NCBI GenBank assembly: GCA_001953215.1
Contig: CP019169.1
Location: 310,001-374,000, forward strand
Reading direction: 5' to 3'
Length of the DNA stretch: 64,000 nucleotides
Origin: Betaproteobacteria bacterium GR16-43
GTDB lineage: Bacteria > Pseudomonadota > Gammaproteobacteria > Burkholderiales > Usitatibacteraceae
The notes below the pieces were generated by a model that was given only the letters and a program-made list of their open reading frames with translations, had not been told where the DNA came from and did not search any database. The position numbers and the translations under genes were made by a program. How positions within the stretch are numbered: the stretch's first letter is position 1; every line of letters starts with the position of its first letter. Below, piece by piece: positions 31,728-40,177 of this stretch.

Positions 31728-33101
31728 ATGAAAATAATTGTTGCCCTTGCCGCAGGCTTGCTCGCCGCCTGCTCCGCCATCGATCCCTACAACATGCTGG
31801 GGCGGCGCAATTCCATGCAGCCCACGCGCGTGGCCACGGTGCCGGTTCCCGAACCGGCCACGCCGGGCCTGAAGGCCGGGGATCGCGCCCTCGCCTTCGA
31901 CTTCGTCTGGTCCACCATCGACCAGCGCTACTACGATCCGAAGCTCCACGGGGCCGACTGGCGCGCCGTGCGTGAACGCTACCGCCCCCTCGCGCTGAAC
32001 GCCCCCGACGACGACGCCTTCTGGGACCTCCTCGACCGCATGACGGGCGAGCTTCGCGACGCGCACACGCGCGTCGAATCGCCCAAGCGAGCCGCGCAGA
32101 TCGAGAACAGCGAGAGCATTTCGCTCGGCTTCTCGTTCATCGTGCTCGACGGCAAGCTCGTGGTCTCGGGCGTGAACTTCGAATCCGATGCGTATTGGGC
32201 CGGCGTGCGCTCGGGCATGCGCATCGTCGCGATCGGCGGGGAGAGCGCCGATGCCGCGTTCGAAAAGCTCAAGGCCGGCACGCGCCAGGATTCGACCGAT
32301 CGCTCGCGCCACCTGCGCGCGGTGCGCCGCCTGTCGGGGGGCGACCTCGATTCAACCGCCGCCTTCACCTTCGAGCGTCCCGACGGCACGCGCTTCGACG
32401 CGACCCTCAAGCGCCGCAGGCTCTCCACCGCCGCCAGCTCCGGCTTCCGCGTGCTGCCCTCGGGCTACGGCTACCTGCGGCTCACGCAATGGACCTTCGG
32501 CGCCACCAACCGGATGATCGAAGGCCTCGCGGAGATCAAGGCCACGCCCGGCCTCATCATCGACCTGCGCGGCAATCCCGGAGGCTCGCTGCAATCGGTG
32601 AAGAGCGCACTCTCGCAGTTCTATCCGAAGCGCACGGACCTGGGCCGCACCCTCACGCGCACCGGCCAGCCCGTGTCGTTCCTCTTCGGGGCGGTCGAAG
32701 TGATTTCCCTGAAGGTCTCGGTGCCCGGCAACCCCGATGCGTACACGGGCCCGGTGGTCGTGCTGGTGAACGAGTCGAGCGGCAGCGGCAGCGAATACTT
32801 CGCGGCGGCCCTGCAGGCGACGCACCGCGCGACGATCCTGGGGCAGCAGACGTGCGGCTGCCTCCTGGGGTTCCTCGGCTACGCCTCGGTGCCCGGCGGC
32901 GCCGAACTCGCGTATAGCGAGATCGGCTTCGAGATGGCCGACGGCAAGCGCATCGAGGGCGAAGGCGTGGTCCCGGACAAGACCGTCCCCGTCGTCCTGT
33001 CCGACCTGCAGTTGAATCGCGATCGCGCGCTCGAGGAAGCGCAAGGCGTCCTCGCGAGCAAAGTCGCCGAAGCCAAGGCCGCCGCACCCGCCAAACCGTG
33101 A
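31728..33101 (+). CDS. S41-family C-terminal processing protease, lipoprotein
   Basis: 457 residues. The signal peptide carries a lipobox (LAAGLLAAC). A PDZ-like region around residues 130-190 (SLGFSFIVLDGKLVVSGV, AGVRSGMRIVAIGG) precedes the S41 core: GYLRLTQWTFG, LIIDLRGNPGGSLQSV, and the nucleophile region VVLVNESSGSGSEYFAAAL. It probably trims or degrades proteins in the periplasm. The stop overlaps the next gene's GTG (GTGA), so it is coupled to the transporter. Confidence 0.86.
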   Translation: MKIIVALAAGLLAACSAIDPYNMLGRRNSMQPTRVATVPVPEPATPGLKAGDRALAFDFVWSTIDQRYYDPKLHGADWRAVRERYRPLALNAPDDDAFWDLLDRMTGELRDAHTRVESPKRAAQIENSESISLGFSFIVLDGKLVVSGVNFESDAYWAGVRSGMRIVAIGGESADAAFEKLKAGTRQDSTDRSRHLRAVRRLSGGDLDSTAAFTFERPDGTRFDATLKRRRLSTAASSGFRVLPSGYGYLRLTQWTFGATNRMIEGLAEIKATPGLIIDLRGNPGGSLQSVKSALSQFYPKRTDLGRTLTRTGQPVSFLFGAVEVISLKVSVPGNPDAYTGPVVVLVNESSGSGSEYFAAALQATHRATILGQQTCGCLLGFLGYASVPGGAELAYSEIGFEMADGKRIEGEGVVPDKTVPVVLSDLQLNRDRALEEAQGVLASKVAEAKAAAPAKP

Positions 33102-34387
33102 GTACGCCGATGCAATCGGCATTGAACCCCGGCGTGAAGCGCCGCGAGGTCTTCGGCTGGGCGATGTACGACTTCGCCAACTCGGGCTACACCACGGTCG
33201 TGCTCACCGCGGTGTTCAACGCGTACTTCGTCTCCGTCGTGGCGGGCAACGCGCCGTGGGCCACGTTCGCCTGGACGCTGGCCCTCGGCACTTCGTACGC
33301 CATCGTGATGGGGCTCGGTCCCGTCGTGGGCGCCTGGGCCGATGCGCACGCCGCGAAGAAGCGCGCGCTCGCCGCCAGCACGATCGTCTGCGTCGCCGGC
33401 ACCGCGGCGCTGCTCTTCGCGGGACCGGGCGCGGTCGTGTGGGCGTGCGTCTTCATCGTGGTCTCCAACGTCGCGTACGCGCTGGGCGAGAACCTCACCG
33501 CCGCGTTCCTGCCGGAGCTCGCGAAACCCGACGCGCTCGGCAAGGTCTCGGGCTGGGGCTGGAGCTGGGGCTATGTGGGAGGCCTCATTTCGCTGGGGCT
33601 CTGCCTCGCCTGGGTGATGACCGCGGAGTCGCGCGGCTCCACCACCGGAGAAGCCGTCGGCGGCACGATGGTGATCACCGCCGTGCTCTTCGCGCTCGCC
33701 TCGCTGCCCACGTTCCTGCTGCTGCGCGAACGCGCGCAGCCCGCGCCGCCCGCCTCCGAGCAATCGCACGCCGCCGCGCGCCTGCTCGCCACCGCGCGCG
33801 ATGCCGCCAAGTACCGCGACCTCCTGTGGCTCTTCGCGTGCGGCACCTGCTACCAGGCGGGCGTGGCCACCGTCATCACGCTGGCGGCCATCTACGCCGA
33901 GCAGGTGATGGGCTTCAAGACCAAGGACACGATCCTGCTGATCCTCGTGGTGAACGTCACCGCGTGCATCGGCGCGTTCGCGTTCGGCTATGCGCAGGAC
34001 CGGATCGGCAAGGTGCGCGCGCTTCGCATCACGATCGTGGGCTGGGTGTTCATGACCGTGATCGCGTACCTGTCCACCACCACGGCCATCTTCTGGGTGG
34101 CGGCGAACCTCGCCGGCCTGTGCATGGGGTCCTCGCAGTCGGCGGGCCGCGCGCTCGTGGCGTATTTCTCGCCGCCGGAGCGCAGCGGCGAGTTCTTCGG
34201 CCTCTGGGGCGTGGCCACGCGCCTGGCCTCGATCCTGGGCCCCGTCACGTACGGCACCGTGTCCTGGGCCACGGGGGGCAACCACCGCCTCGCGATGCTG
34301 CTCACCGGCACGTTCTTCGTCGCGGCCCTCGCGTGCCTCGCGCTCGTGAACGAGAAGCGCGGCCGCGAGCGCGTCACGAACGGTTGA
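33098..34387 (+). CDS. UMF1-family MFS transporter
   Basis: 429 residues, about 12 membrane segments. The family's N-terminal FGWAMYDFANSGYTTVVLTAVFNAYF and the GKVSGWGWSWGYVGGLISL segment are characteristic of UMF1 (Atg22-like) transporters. The GTG at 33098 overlaps the protease stop. The substrate is unknown; the fungal relative exports amino acids from vacuoles. Confidence 0.87.
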   Translation: MSTPMQSALNPGVKRREVFGWAMYDFANSGYTTVVLTAVFNAYFVSVVAGNAPWATFAWTLALGTSYAIVMGLGPVVGAWADAHAAKKRALAASTIVCVAGTAALLFAGPGAVVWACVFIVVSNVAYALGENLTAAFLPELAKPDALGKVSGWGWSWGYVGGLISLGLCLAWVMTAESRGSTTGEAVGGTMVITAVLFALASLPTFLLLRERAQPAPPASEQSHAAARLLATARDAAKYRDLLWLFACGTCYQAGVATVITLAAIYAEQVMGFKTKDTILLILVVNVTACIGAFAFGYAQDRIGKVRALRITIVGWVFMTVIAYLSTTTAIFWVAANLAGLCMGSSQSAGRALVAYFSPPERSGEFFGLWGVATRLASILGPVTYGTVSWATGGNHRLAMLLTGTFFVAALACLALVNEKRGRERVTNG

Positions 34388-34418
34388 AACCGCGCGGCGG
34401 CGCCCGCATCTGTATCCC

Positions 34419-35192
34419 ATGAGCACGACCCTTCCCTCCCTCTTCGTCTCGCACGGCGCGCCCACGCTCGCCGTCGAATCGAATGCCGTCACGCAAGCCT
34501 GGGGCCGCCTCGCGCAGGAGCTGCCGCGCCCCGAATCGATCCTCATGGTGTCGGCGCATTGGGATACGCCGGCGCCCGCGGTCTCGAGCGCGTCGAAGCC
34601 CGAGACCATCCACGACTTCAGCGGCTTTCCCCGCGAGCTCTACGACGTGCGCTATCCCGCGTCCGGCGCACCGGCGCTCGCCCGGCGTGCGAAGGCCCTG
34701 CTCGATGGCGCGGGCCTCGAGACCGCCGTCGATCCCGCGCGCGGCCTCGACCACGGAGCCTGGGTGCCGCTCAAGTGGATGTACCCGGAGGCCGACATCC
34801 CTGTGACGCAGCTCGCGGTGCAGTCGCGCCTCGGAACGAAGCACCACCACGATCTCGGCCGCGCCCTCGCCCCGCTGCGCAAGGAAGGCGTGCTCGTCTT
34901 CGGTTCCGGCGGCATCGTGCACAACCTGCGCGAGCTCGACTGGGGCCGCACGGGCGCGGTGATGGATTGGGCGCGTGCGTTCAACGACTGGATCGCGCTG
35001 CACCTGGAACGCGGCGACACCGAAGCGCTGCTCGACTACCGCAAGCGGGCCCCGCAGCCGGCGCGCGCGCATCCGACCGAGGAGCACTTCGATCCGTTCT
35101 TCGTCGCGATGGGGGCCGGCGGCAAACCAAAACGAATCGACCTCGGCTTCGACTACGGCTCCCTCGGCATGGACGCCTGGCTATTTCAGTAG
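34419..35192 (+). CDS. ygiD: 4,5-DOPA extradiol dioxygenase family protein (YgiD-like)
   Basis: 257 residues. The LigB-like fold with zinc/iron ligands: LFVSHGAPTLAV, MVSAHWDTPAP, DHGAWVPLKWMYPEAD and VFGSGGIVHNLRELDW. E. coli YgiD is a zinc protein with DOPA dioxygenase activity; the physiological substrate is unclear. The gene converges with the glycerophosphodiesterase gene and their 3' ends overlap by 12 bases. Confidence 0.9.
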   Translation: MSTTLPSLFVSHGAPTLAVESNAVTQAWGRLAQELPRPESILMVSAHWDTPAPAVSSASKPETIHDFSGFPRELYDVRYPASGAPALARRAKALLDGAGLETAVDPARGLDHGAWVPLKWMYPEADIPVTQLAVQSRLGTKHHHDLGRALAPLRKEGVLVFGSGGIVHNLRELDWGRTGAVMDWARAFNDWIALHLERGDTEALLDYRKRAPQPARAHPTEEHFDPFFVAMGAGGKPKRIDLGFDYGSLGMDAWLFQ

Positions 35193-36116
35193 CGCGCGCA
35201 CCTGGTCGGGCCGGTCGGTGATGATGCCGTTGACGCCGAGGTCGCGTACCTTGCGCACGGCGGCCGGGTCGTTCACGGTCCACACGATCACCTGCAGGCC
35301 CAGCGCCTTCGCTTCGGCGACGTTCTCCGCGGTGATGTCGTTGGCGTTCGGCGACCAGATCTTGCCGCCCGCGGCCTTCACCATCTTCGGCACCGAACCG
35401 TAGTCCGCGTAGCGGTAGCGGCCGGTCCAGGGCGAGCCCTCGGGCTTGTCGGCCGCGATGGTGTCGAGGCTCTTGGCCTGGACGGTGAGATAGGACGTGG
35501 GGACGCCCGGCGCGATCCGGCGCACCTCGTCCAGCGCCCGCCAGTCGAACGACTGGATGATCACGCGCGGCAGGAAGCTCGCCTCGAAGAGCGTGGCCAC
35601 GAGCACGCCGGCCGACTTCTCCGGGCTCGGCGTCTCCTCGGGCTTGCGCGGATCGGTCTTGATCTCGATGTTCATCACGACGCCGCGATGGCCCGAGCGG
35701 CGCAGCAGCTCGATCACGTCCGTCAGCAGCGGCACGCGCGCGCCGTCGACCGGCTGCTGGTCGGGGTAGCGCTTCGCGTAGTCGGTGTCGGGCTTGAGCC
35801 GCCCCACGTCGTAGCGCTGCAGCTCGAGGTAGGTGAGATCCTTGATCGCCGGCCCCTTGCCCTCGAGGTAGCGTCCGTCGGGACCGCGCGTGAGGTCGGG
35901 ATTCAGCACCGGGTCGTGGGAGACGACCACCCACCCGTCCTTCGTGAAGGCGACGTCCATCTCGAGGACGTCCACGCCCGCGTCGAGCGCTTTCTGGAAG
36001 GCGGCGAGGGTATTTTCGGGCGCCAGGCCGCGGGCACCGCGATGGCCCTGCACCTCGATGCCGGAGCATCCCGCCAGACCGGCGGCGGCGGCCAGCAGCC
36101 AAACGGTTGTTTTCAT
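35181..36116 (-). CDS. Glycerophosphodiester phosphodiesterase, lipoprotein
   Basis: 311 residues. The signal peptide ends in a lipobox (AAAAGLAGC). The GDPD barrel shows VQGHRGARGLAPENTLAAF (catalytic His), VLEMDVAFTKDGWVVVSHDPVLNP, NIEIKTDPRKP, VIIQSFDW and a late LGVNGIITDRPDQVRALL. It hydrolyses glycerophosphodiesters released from phospholipid, outside the inner membrane. Start ATG 36116. It converges with ygiD and is divergent from the J-like/trypsin gene. Confidence 0.93.
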   Translation of the reverse strand: MKTTVWLLAAAAGLAGCSGIEVQGHRGARGLAPENTLAAFQKALDAGVDVLEMDVAFTKDGWVVVSHDPVLNPDLTRGPDGRYLEGKGPAIKDLTYLELQRYDVGRLKPDTDYAKRYPDQQPVDGARVPLLTDVIELLRRSGHRGVVMNIEIKTDPRKPEETPSPEKSAGVLVATLFEASFLPRVIIQSFDWRALDEVRRIAPGVPTSYLTVQAKSLDTIAADKPEGSPWTGRYRYADYGSVPKMVKAAGGKIWSPNANDITAENVAEAKALGLQVIVWTVNDPAAVRKVRDLGVNGIITDRPDQVRALLK

Positions 36117-36142
36117 GCGTCGAACCTCACTATGATGCGTCC

Positions 36143-37186
36143 ATGGCGGCCAAACCCCCGGCCCGGAAGCGGTCACTCTACGACATCCTCGGCGTGCCGC
36201 GGGATGCGATGGCGCTCGACATCGGCATGGCGTACAAGAAGCGCCTCGCCGAGCTCGACCGCAAGGCCGATGCCGACCCCAACGAGGTCTCCCTCGTCCG
36301 CGAGGCGTACCACATCCTCTGCCAGCCGAAGGAACGCGAGGCCTATGACGCGTCGCTCCTGAAGCGCGAAGAGATCGAGGAAGCGAAGACGCACGGCACC
36401 GACATCGTCCTCGACATCGGCGACGAAGAAGAAGTGGCCGATGCCGCCCGCAAGAAGAAGATCTACATCGCCGCCGGCGTGGCGGTGCTCGCCGCGATCG
36501 TGGTCGCGGTGATGCTCACGCGCTCCGGTGGCGGCGACCGCGCGAAGACCCTCACCCAGCCGACGCCGACGGCCGAACTGAAGGAGCCGCCGCCTCCGCC
36601 CCCGCCGCCGCCGAAGACGCGCACCGCGAACGAAACCCTCGGCCTCGCCGCACCCGTCGTGGCGGGCATCCTCGCGTACGACATTTCCGGCAAGCCGCAG
36701 ACCGTGGGCAACGGCATCCTCTTCGCGCCGAACGCGATCGTGACCACCTGTCATGCGCTGCCGCCCAGCGCCACGATCGTCACGCGCGTGGGCGTCGAGT
36801 CGGTGCCCGCGAACCTCACCATCTACGACGAGGACCTCGACCTCTGCCGCCTCACCATCGGCAGCGTCTCCGCCACGCCGGTCGTCCCCAGCAGCGAGGA
36901 ACCGAAGGCCGGCGATACCGTGTTCGCCGTCGGCTACCACCAGGGCGCCAACCTCTCCGTGGCCGAGGGCATGGTGAAGGCGGTGCGCTCCACGCCCAAG
37001 GCGCGCTTCATCGACCTCTCGTTCACCGTCGTGCCCGGCGCCAACGGCGGCGCGCTCTTCGACCAGTACGGCCGCTTGATCGGCGTGCTCACGACGCTTC
37101 CCTCCGGCGGCAGCGCGGCGATCGTGGCCAGCTCCATCGGCCAGATGCGCACGCGCGGGCAGGCGCCGCCCGCCGAGAAGCAATAG
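36143..37186 (+). CDS. J-like domain / TM / trypsin-like pseudoprotease fusion
   Basis: 347 residues. Residues 11-69 form a J-domain-like bundle (LYDILGVPRDAMALDIGMAY ... REAYHILCQPKEREAYD), but the HPD loop needed to stimulate Hsp70 is absent. A membrane helix follows (107-126), then a poly-Pro linker (149-157), then a trypsin-like fold. His204 (VTTCHAL) and Asp233 (DLDLCRL) are present, but the nucleophile is Asn301 in VVPGANGGALFD. The periplasmic domain should therefore be inactive. It is tandem with, and clearly paralogous to, the next gene, which keeps the Ser. Confidence 0.82.
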   Translation: MAAKPPARKRSLYDILGVPRDAMALDIGMAYKKRLAELDRKADADPNEVSLVREAYHILCQPKEREAYDASLLKREEIEEAKTHGTDIVLDIGDEEEVADAARKKKIYIAAGVAVLAAIVVAVMLTRSGGGDRAKTLTQPTPTAELKEPPPPPPPPPKTRTANETLGLAAPVVAGILAYDISGKPQTVGNGILFAPNAIVTTCHALPPSATIVTRVGVESVPANLTIYDEDLDLCRLTIGSVSATPVVPSSEEPKAGDTVFAVGYHQGANLSVAEGMVKAVRSTPKARFIDLSFTVVPGANGGALFDQYGRLIGVLTTLPSGGSAAIVASSIGQMRTRGQAPPAEKQ

Positions 37187-37191
37187 CGATC

Positions 37192-38184
37192 GTGGCGCGC
37201 AACCTCTACGACGTGCTCGGCGTCGCACGCGGGGCCTCCAGCGTGGAGATCGACGCGGCGTTCCGCGAGCGCATGGCGGAGTTCAAGGAAAAATCCTACG
37301 CGGGAGCCGATTCGCTCGACGACGTGCGCGAAGCCTTCCGTGTCCTCTCGAACATCGGTTCGCGTTCCGGCTACGACGAGACGCTGCCCCGCCTGCGCAC
37401 GAACACGGTGGAGGAAAGCCGCGGCATGCCCGGCTGGATCAAGTGGGCCCTGCCCTTCGTCATCCTCGCCGGCGTGCTCGTGTGGATGAAGATGAAGGCG
37501 CCGCGCGAACCGACCATGACCGTGGTCTCCGTGAAGCGCGTCGACAACGACGATCCGACGCGCCCGGCCCCGGTCGTCATCGGCCCGGCGGTGCCCGCCG
37601 ATAGCCCGTCCGAACCTCCCGGCGCGAAGGGCAAGGTCGGCGCCGGCAATGCCGAAGACATCTTCGCCTCGGCCTCGCCCAGCATCGCGCGCGTGCTCGC
37701 GAAGGACGCGGGCGGCCGTCCGGTGAGCCAGGGCAGCGGTGTGGTGGTCGGCGCGGGCACGGTCGTCACCAACTGCCACGTGACCGCGGGCTCGAACGAC
37801 ATCTCGGTGAAGATCGGCGGCGAGGAATACAGCGCCTCGGTCTCGAGCGAGGACAAGGAACACGACCTCTGCAAGCTCTCGGTGAGCGGCTTGAGCGCGC
37901 CGGCCGTTTCGATCGGAAGCGTGAGCCAGGTGCGCACCGGGCAGCGCGTCTTCGCGATCGGAGCGCCGCAAGGCCTCGAGCTCACGATCAGCGAAGGCAT
38001 CGTCTCCGCGCTGCGCAATTTCCCCGACGGCACGGTGATCCAGACTTCCGCGCCGATCTCGCCCGGCTCCTCCGGCGGCGGCCTCTTCGACCAGTCGGGC
38101 CGCCTCGTGGGAATCGTCACGTTCCAGCACAAATTCGGCCAGAATCTCAACTTCGCGGTACCGGCGGACTGGATCAACAAGTAG
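37192..38184 (+). CDS. J-like domain / TM / trypsin-like serine protease fusion
   Basis: 330 residues from a GTG at 37192, 5 bases after the paralog. A J-like N-terminus (NLYDVLGVARGASSVEIDAA ... VREAFRVL) again lacks HPD. A membrane helix spans about 84-100, and a Pro-rich linker leads to an S1C (DegP-like) catalytic domain with a full triad: His196 (VTNCHVTAG), Asp225 (EHDLCKL) and Ser294 (SPGSSGGGLFD). No PDZ domain. The topology suggests a cytoplasmic J-like head and periplasmic protease. It may form a complex with the pseudoprotease. Confidence 0.84.
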   Translation: MARNLYDVLGVARGASSVEIDAAFRERMAEFKEKSYAGADSLDDVREAFRVLSNIGSRSGYDETLPRLRTNTVEESRGMPGWIKWALPFVILAGVLVWMKMKAPREPTMTVVSVKRVDNDDPTRPAPVVIGPAVPADSPSEPPGAKGKVGAGNAEDIFASASPSIARVLAKDAGGRPVSQGSGVVVGAGTVVTNCHVTAGSNDISVKIGGEEYSASVSSEDKEHDLCKLSVSGLSAPAVSIGSVSQVRTGQRVFAIGAPQGLELTISEGIVSALRNFPDGTVIQTSAPISPGSSGGGLFDQSGRLVGIVTFQHKFGQNLNFAVPADWINK

Positions 38185-38203
38185 GCCGCTTCGGAGGGAT
38201 TCC

Positions 38204-39460
38204 ATGGGGACGAGACAGGCGTTGTGGTCCGCGGCCGTCATGGCCTGCGCGTTGATCTCCGGTTGCGCGTCGTTCGGGCCCCAGGCCCTGCAGCAGACGC
38301 GGCTGCAATACAACGAAGCGGTGAAGGCCACGACGGAAGAGCAACTGCTGCTCAACATCGTGCGCCTGCGCTACACCGACACGCCCAGCAGCCTCGCGGT
38401 CTCGACCATCGCCGCGCAGTTCGAGCGCTCGCAGAACCTGGCCCTCACGCCGTTCTTCGCCGCCTCGGGCGCGGACGTGAACAAGAGCTACGCGATGATC
38501 CTGCCGCAGGCGGGCGTGGGAGGCGCCGATCGCCCGACCGTGAGCCTCACGCCGCTGGACGACCAGGAATTCACCCGCAAGCTCTTCACGCCGATGACGC
38601 TGGACGGGATCATCTACCTCGCGAAGACGACGTGGCCGATCGCGACCGTCTTCCGCCTCTACCTCGAGAACCTGAACTGGGTGCCCAACGCGCAGACCGC
38701 GAGTGGGCCCACGCCAAGGCGTCCGCCCGAAGTGGACGAATTCCTGCGCGGCATCGCCGCACTCCAGGTGCTGCAGGAGCGCGGGCGCATCGTGTTCGCG
38801 CAGGAAGATCGCACCGAGACGATCGGCAGCGCGCTCCCGGCGGCGGCCGTGTCGGCCCGCGACGCCCTCGAAGCCGCGAAGAGCGGCTACGAATATCGCC
38901 AGGACGAGAAGGCCACGACGTGGTCGCTCACGAAGAAGAGTTCCGCGCCGATCCTGCTGGTCGACCCTTCCGCGGGATCGTCTCCGGAGATGACGACCTT
39001 CACGTCGGTCTTTCATCTAAAACCAGGCCTCGCCAAGTACGACATCACGCAGGAATCCTTGAGCCCGTTCGCATCCACTTATCCGAAGGAAGGCGTGCCG
39101 AACCTCGACCTCGAGACGCGCTCGCTGTTGCAGGCGCTCTACTACGTCTCGCACGGCATCGAGATTCCGCCCGAGCACGCGGCGCGCAACCTGCTCACGA
39201 TCACGCAGGGCGAGGCGGGTGCGAACTACGATTGGTCGCGCGTCATGCAGGGCCTGTTCCGCGTGCGCTGGGCGCAAGGCAGCGAGCGGCCGTCGAATGC
39301 GCACGTCGCGGTGCAGTACAAGGGCTACTGGTTCTACATCGACGAGACCGACCAGGACACGAAGTCCACATTCTCGCTTTTGATGGAACTCTCGCGCCTC
39401 GAACTTGCCGGAAAGACAGGACCCGGACCCGTTCTCACGCTGCCCCTCAGCGGCCGATAG
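38204..39460 (+). CDS. Large lipoprotein of unknown function
   Basis: 418 residues. The signal peptide ends in a lipobox (ACALISGC). Notable stretches are LQQTRLQYNEAVKATTEEQLLLNIVRLRY near the N-terminus, MTLDGIIYLAKTTWPIATVFRLYLENL, and near the C-terminus ALYYVSHGIEIPPEHAARNLL and FRVRWAQGSERPSNAHVAVQYKGYWFYIDE. I have seen this layout in unnamed proteobacterial lipoproteins but cannot give a function. It is between the protease pair and a two-component system on the same strand. Confidence 0.75.
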   Translation: MGTRQALWSAAVMACALISGCASFGPQALQQTRLQYNEAVKATTEEQLLLNIVRLRYTDTPSSLAVSTIAAQFERSQNLALTPFFAASGADVNKSYAMILPQAGVGGADRPTVSLTPLDDQEFTRKLFTPMTLDGIIYLAKTTWPIATVFRLYLENLNWVPNAQTASGPTPRRPPEVDEFLRGIAALQVLQERGRIVFAQEDRTETIGSALPAAAVSARDALEAAKSGYEYRQDEKATTWSLTKKSSAPILLVDPSAGSSPEMTTFTSVFHLKPGLAKYDITQESLSPFASTYPKEGVPNLDLETRSLLQALYYVSHGIEIPPEHAARNLLTITQGEAGANYDWSRVMQGLFRVRWAQGSERPSNAHVAVQYKGYWFYIDETDQDTKSTFSLLMELSRLELAGKTGPGPVLTLPLSGR

Positions 39461-39502
39461 CGGGCCTATACTTCCAGAACGAATTGCGAGGCGTCGATCC
39501 CC

Positions 39503-40177
39503 ATGCATGTACTCATTGTCGAAGACGATCCCCTCCTGGCCGGCGGCCTTTCGGAAACCTTGCGTCGCGCGGGCTACGTCGCCGATGCCGTTCCCAGCGC
39601 CGAGCAGGCCGATACGGCCCTCAAGGTTTCGCAGATCGACCTCGTGATCCTCGACGTCGGCCTGCCCGGCGCGGATGGTTTCACGTGGCTGAAGAAGCTG
39701 CGTTCCAACGGCGGCCAGCAGTCGGTGCTGGTGCTCACGGCGCGCAACGACGTTTCGGACCGCGTGCACGGCCTCACGCTCGGGGCCGACGATTACTTGC
39801 CTAAACCTTACGCAACCGAGGAACTGCTCGCACGCGTCTACGCGCTCGCACGCCGCGGCCGCGCGTTGAAGTCGCGCGTGATCGAGCACGGCCCGCTCAC
39901 CATCGACCTCGATCGCAAGCGCGCGATGCTCTCGGGCAAGCCGCTCGACCTCCCGCAACGCGAGCACGCGATCCTCGAGTACCTGTTCTCGAACGTCGAG
40001 GCCATCGTCGGCAAGGACAAGATCGCCGGTGCGGTCGCTTCGTGGCACGAGGAGATCAGCGCCAACGCGATCGAAGTCCACATCTCGCGCCTGCGCTCGA
40101 AGCTCGAGCCCTCGGGCATCAAGATCCGCACCATCCGCGGCCTGGGGTACCTGGTCGAAGCCTGGAAGGATGCGTAG
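39503..40177 (+). CDS. OmpR/PhoB-family response regulator
   Basis: 224 residues. The receiver domain has acidic VEDD (7-10), the phospho-acceptor Asp in LVILDVGLPGADGF, VLTARN and the Lys in YLPKPYATEEL. The winged-helix output domain ends NAIEVHISRLRSKLEPSGIKIRTIRGLGYLVE. The closest named style is QseB/PmrA. It overlaps its kinase by 8 bases. A TATACT at 39467-39472 could be its -10 box. Confidence 0.92.
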   Translation: MHVLIVEDDPLLAGGLSETLRRAGYVADAVPSAEQADTALKVSQIDLVILDVGLPGADGFTWLKKLRSNGGQQSVLVLTARNDVSDRVHGLTLGADDYLPKPYATEELLARVYALARRGRALKSRVIEHGPLTIDLDRKRAMLSGKPLDLPQREHAILEYLFSNVEAIVGKDKIAGAVASWHEEISANAIEVHISRLRSKLEPSGIKIRTIRGLGYLVEAWKDA

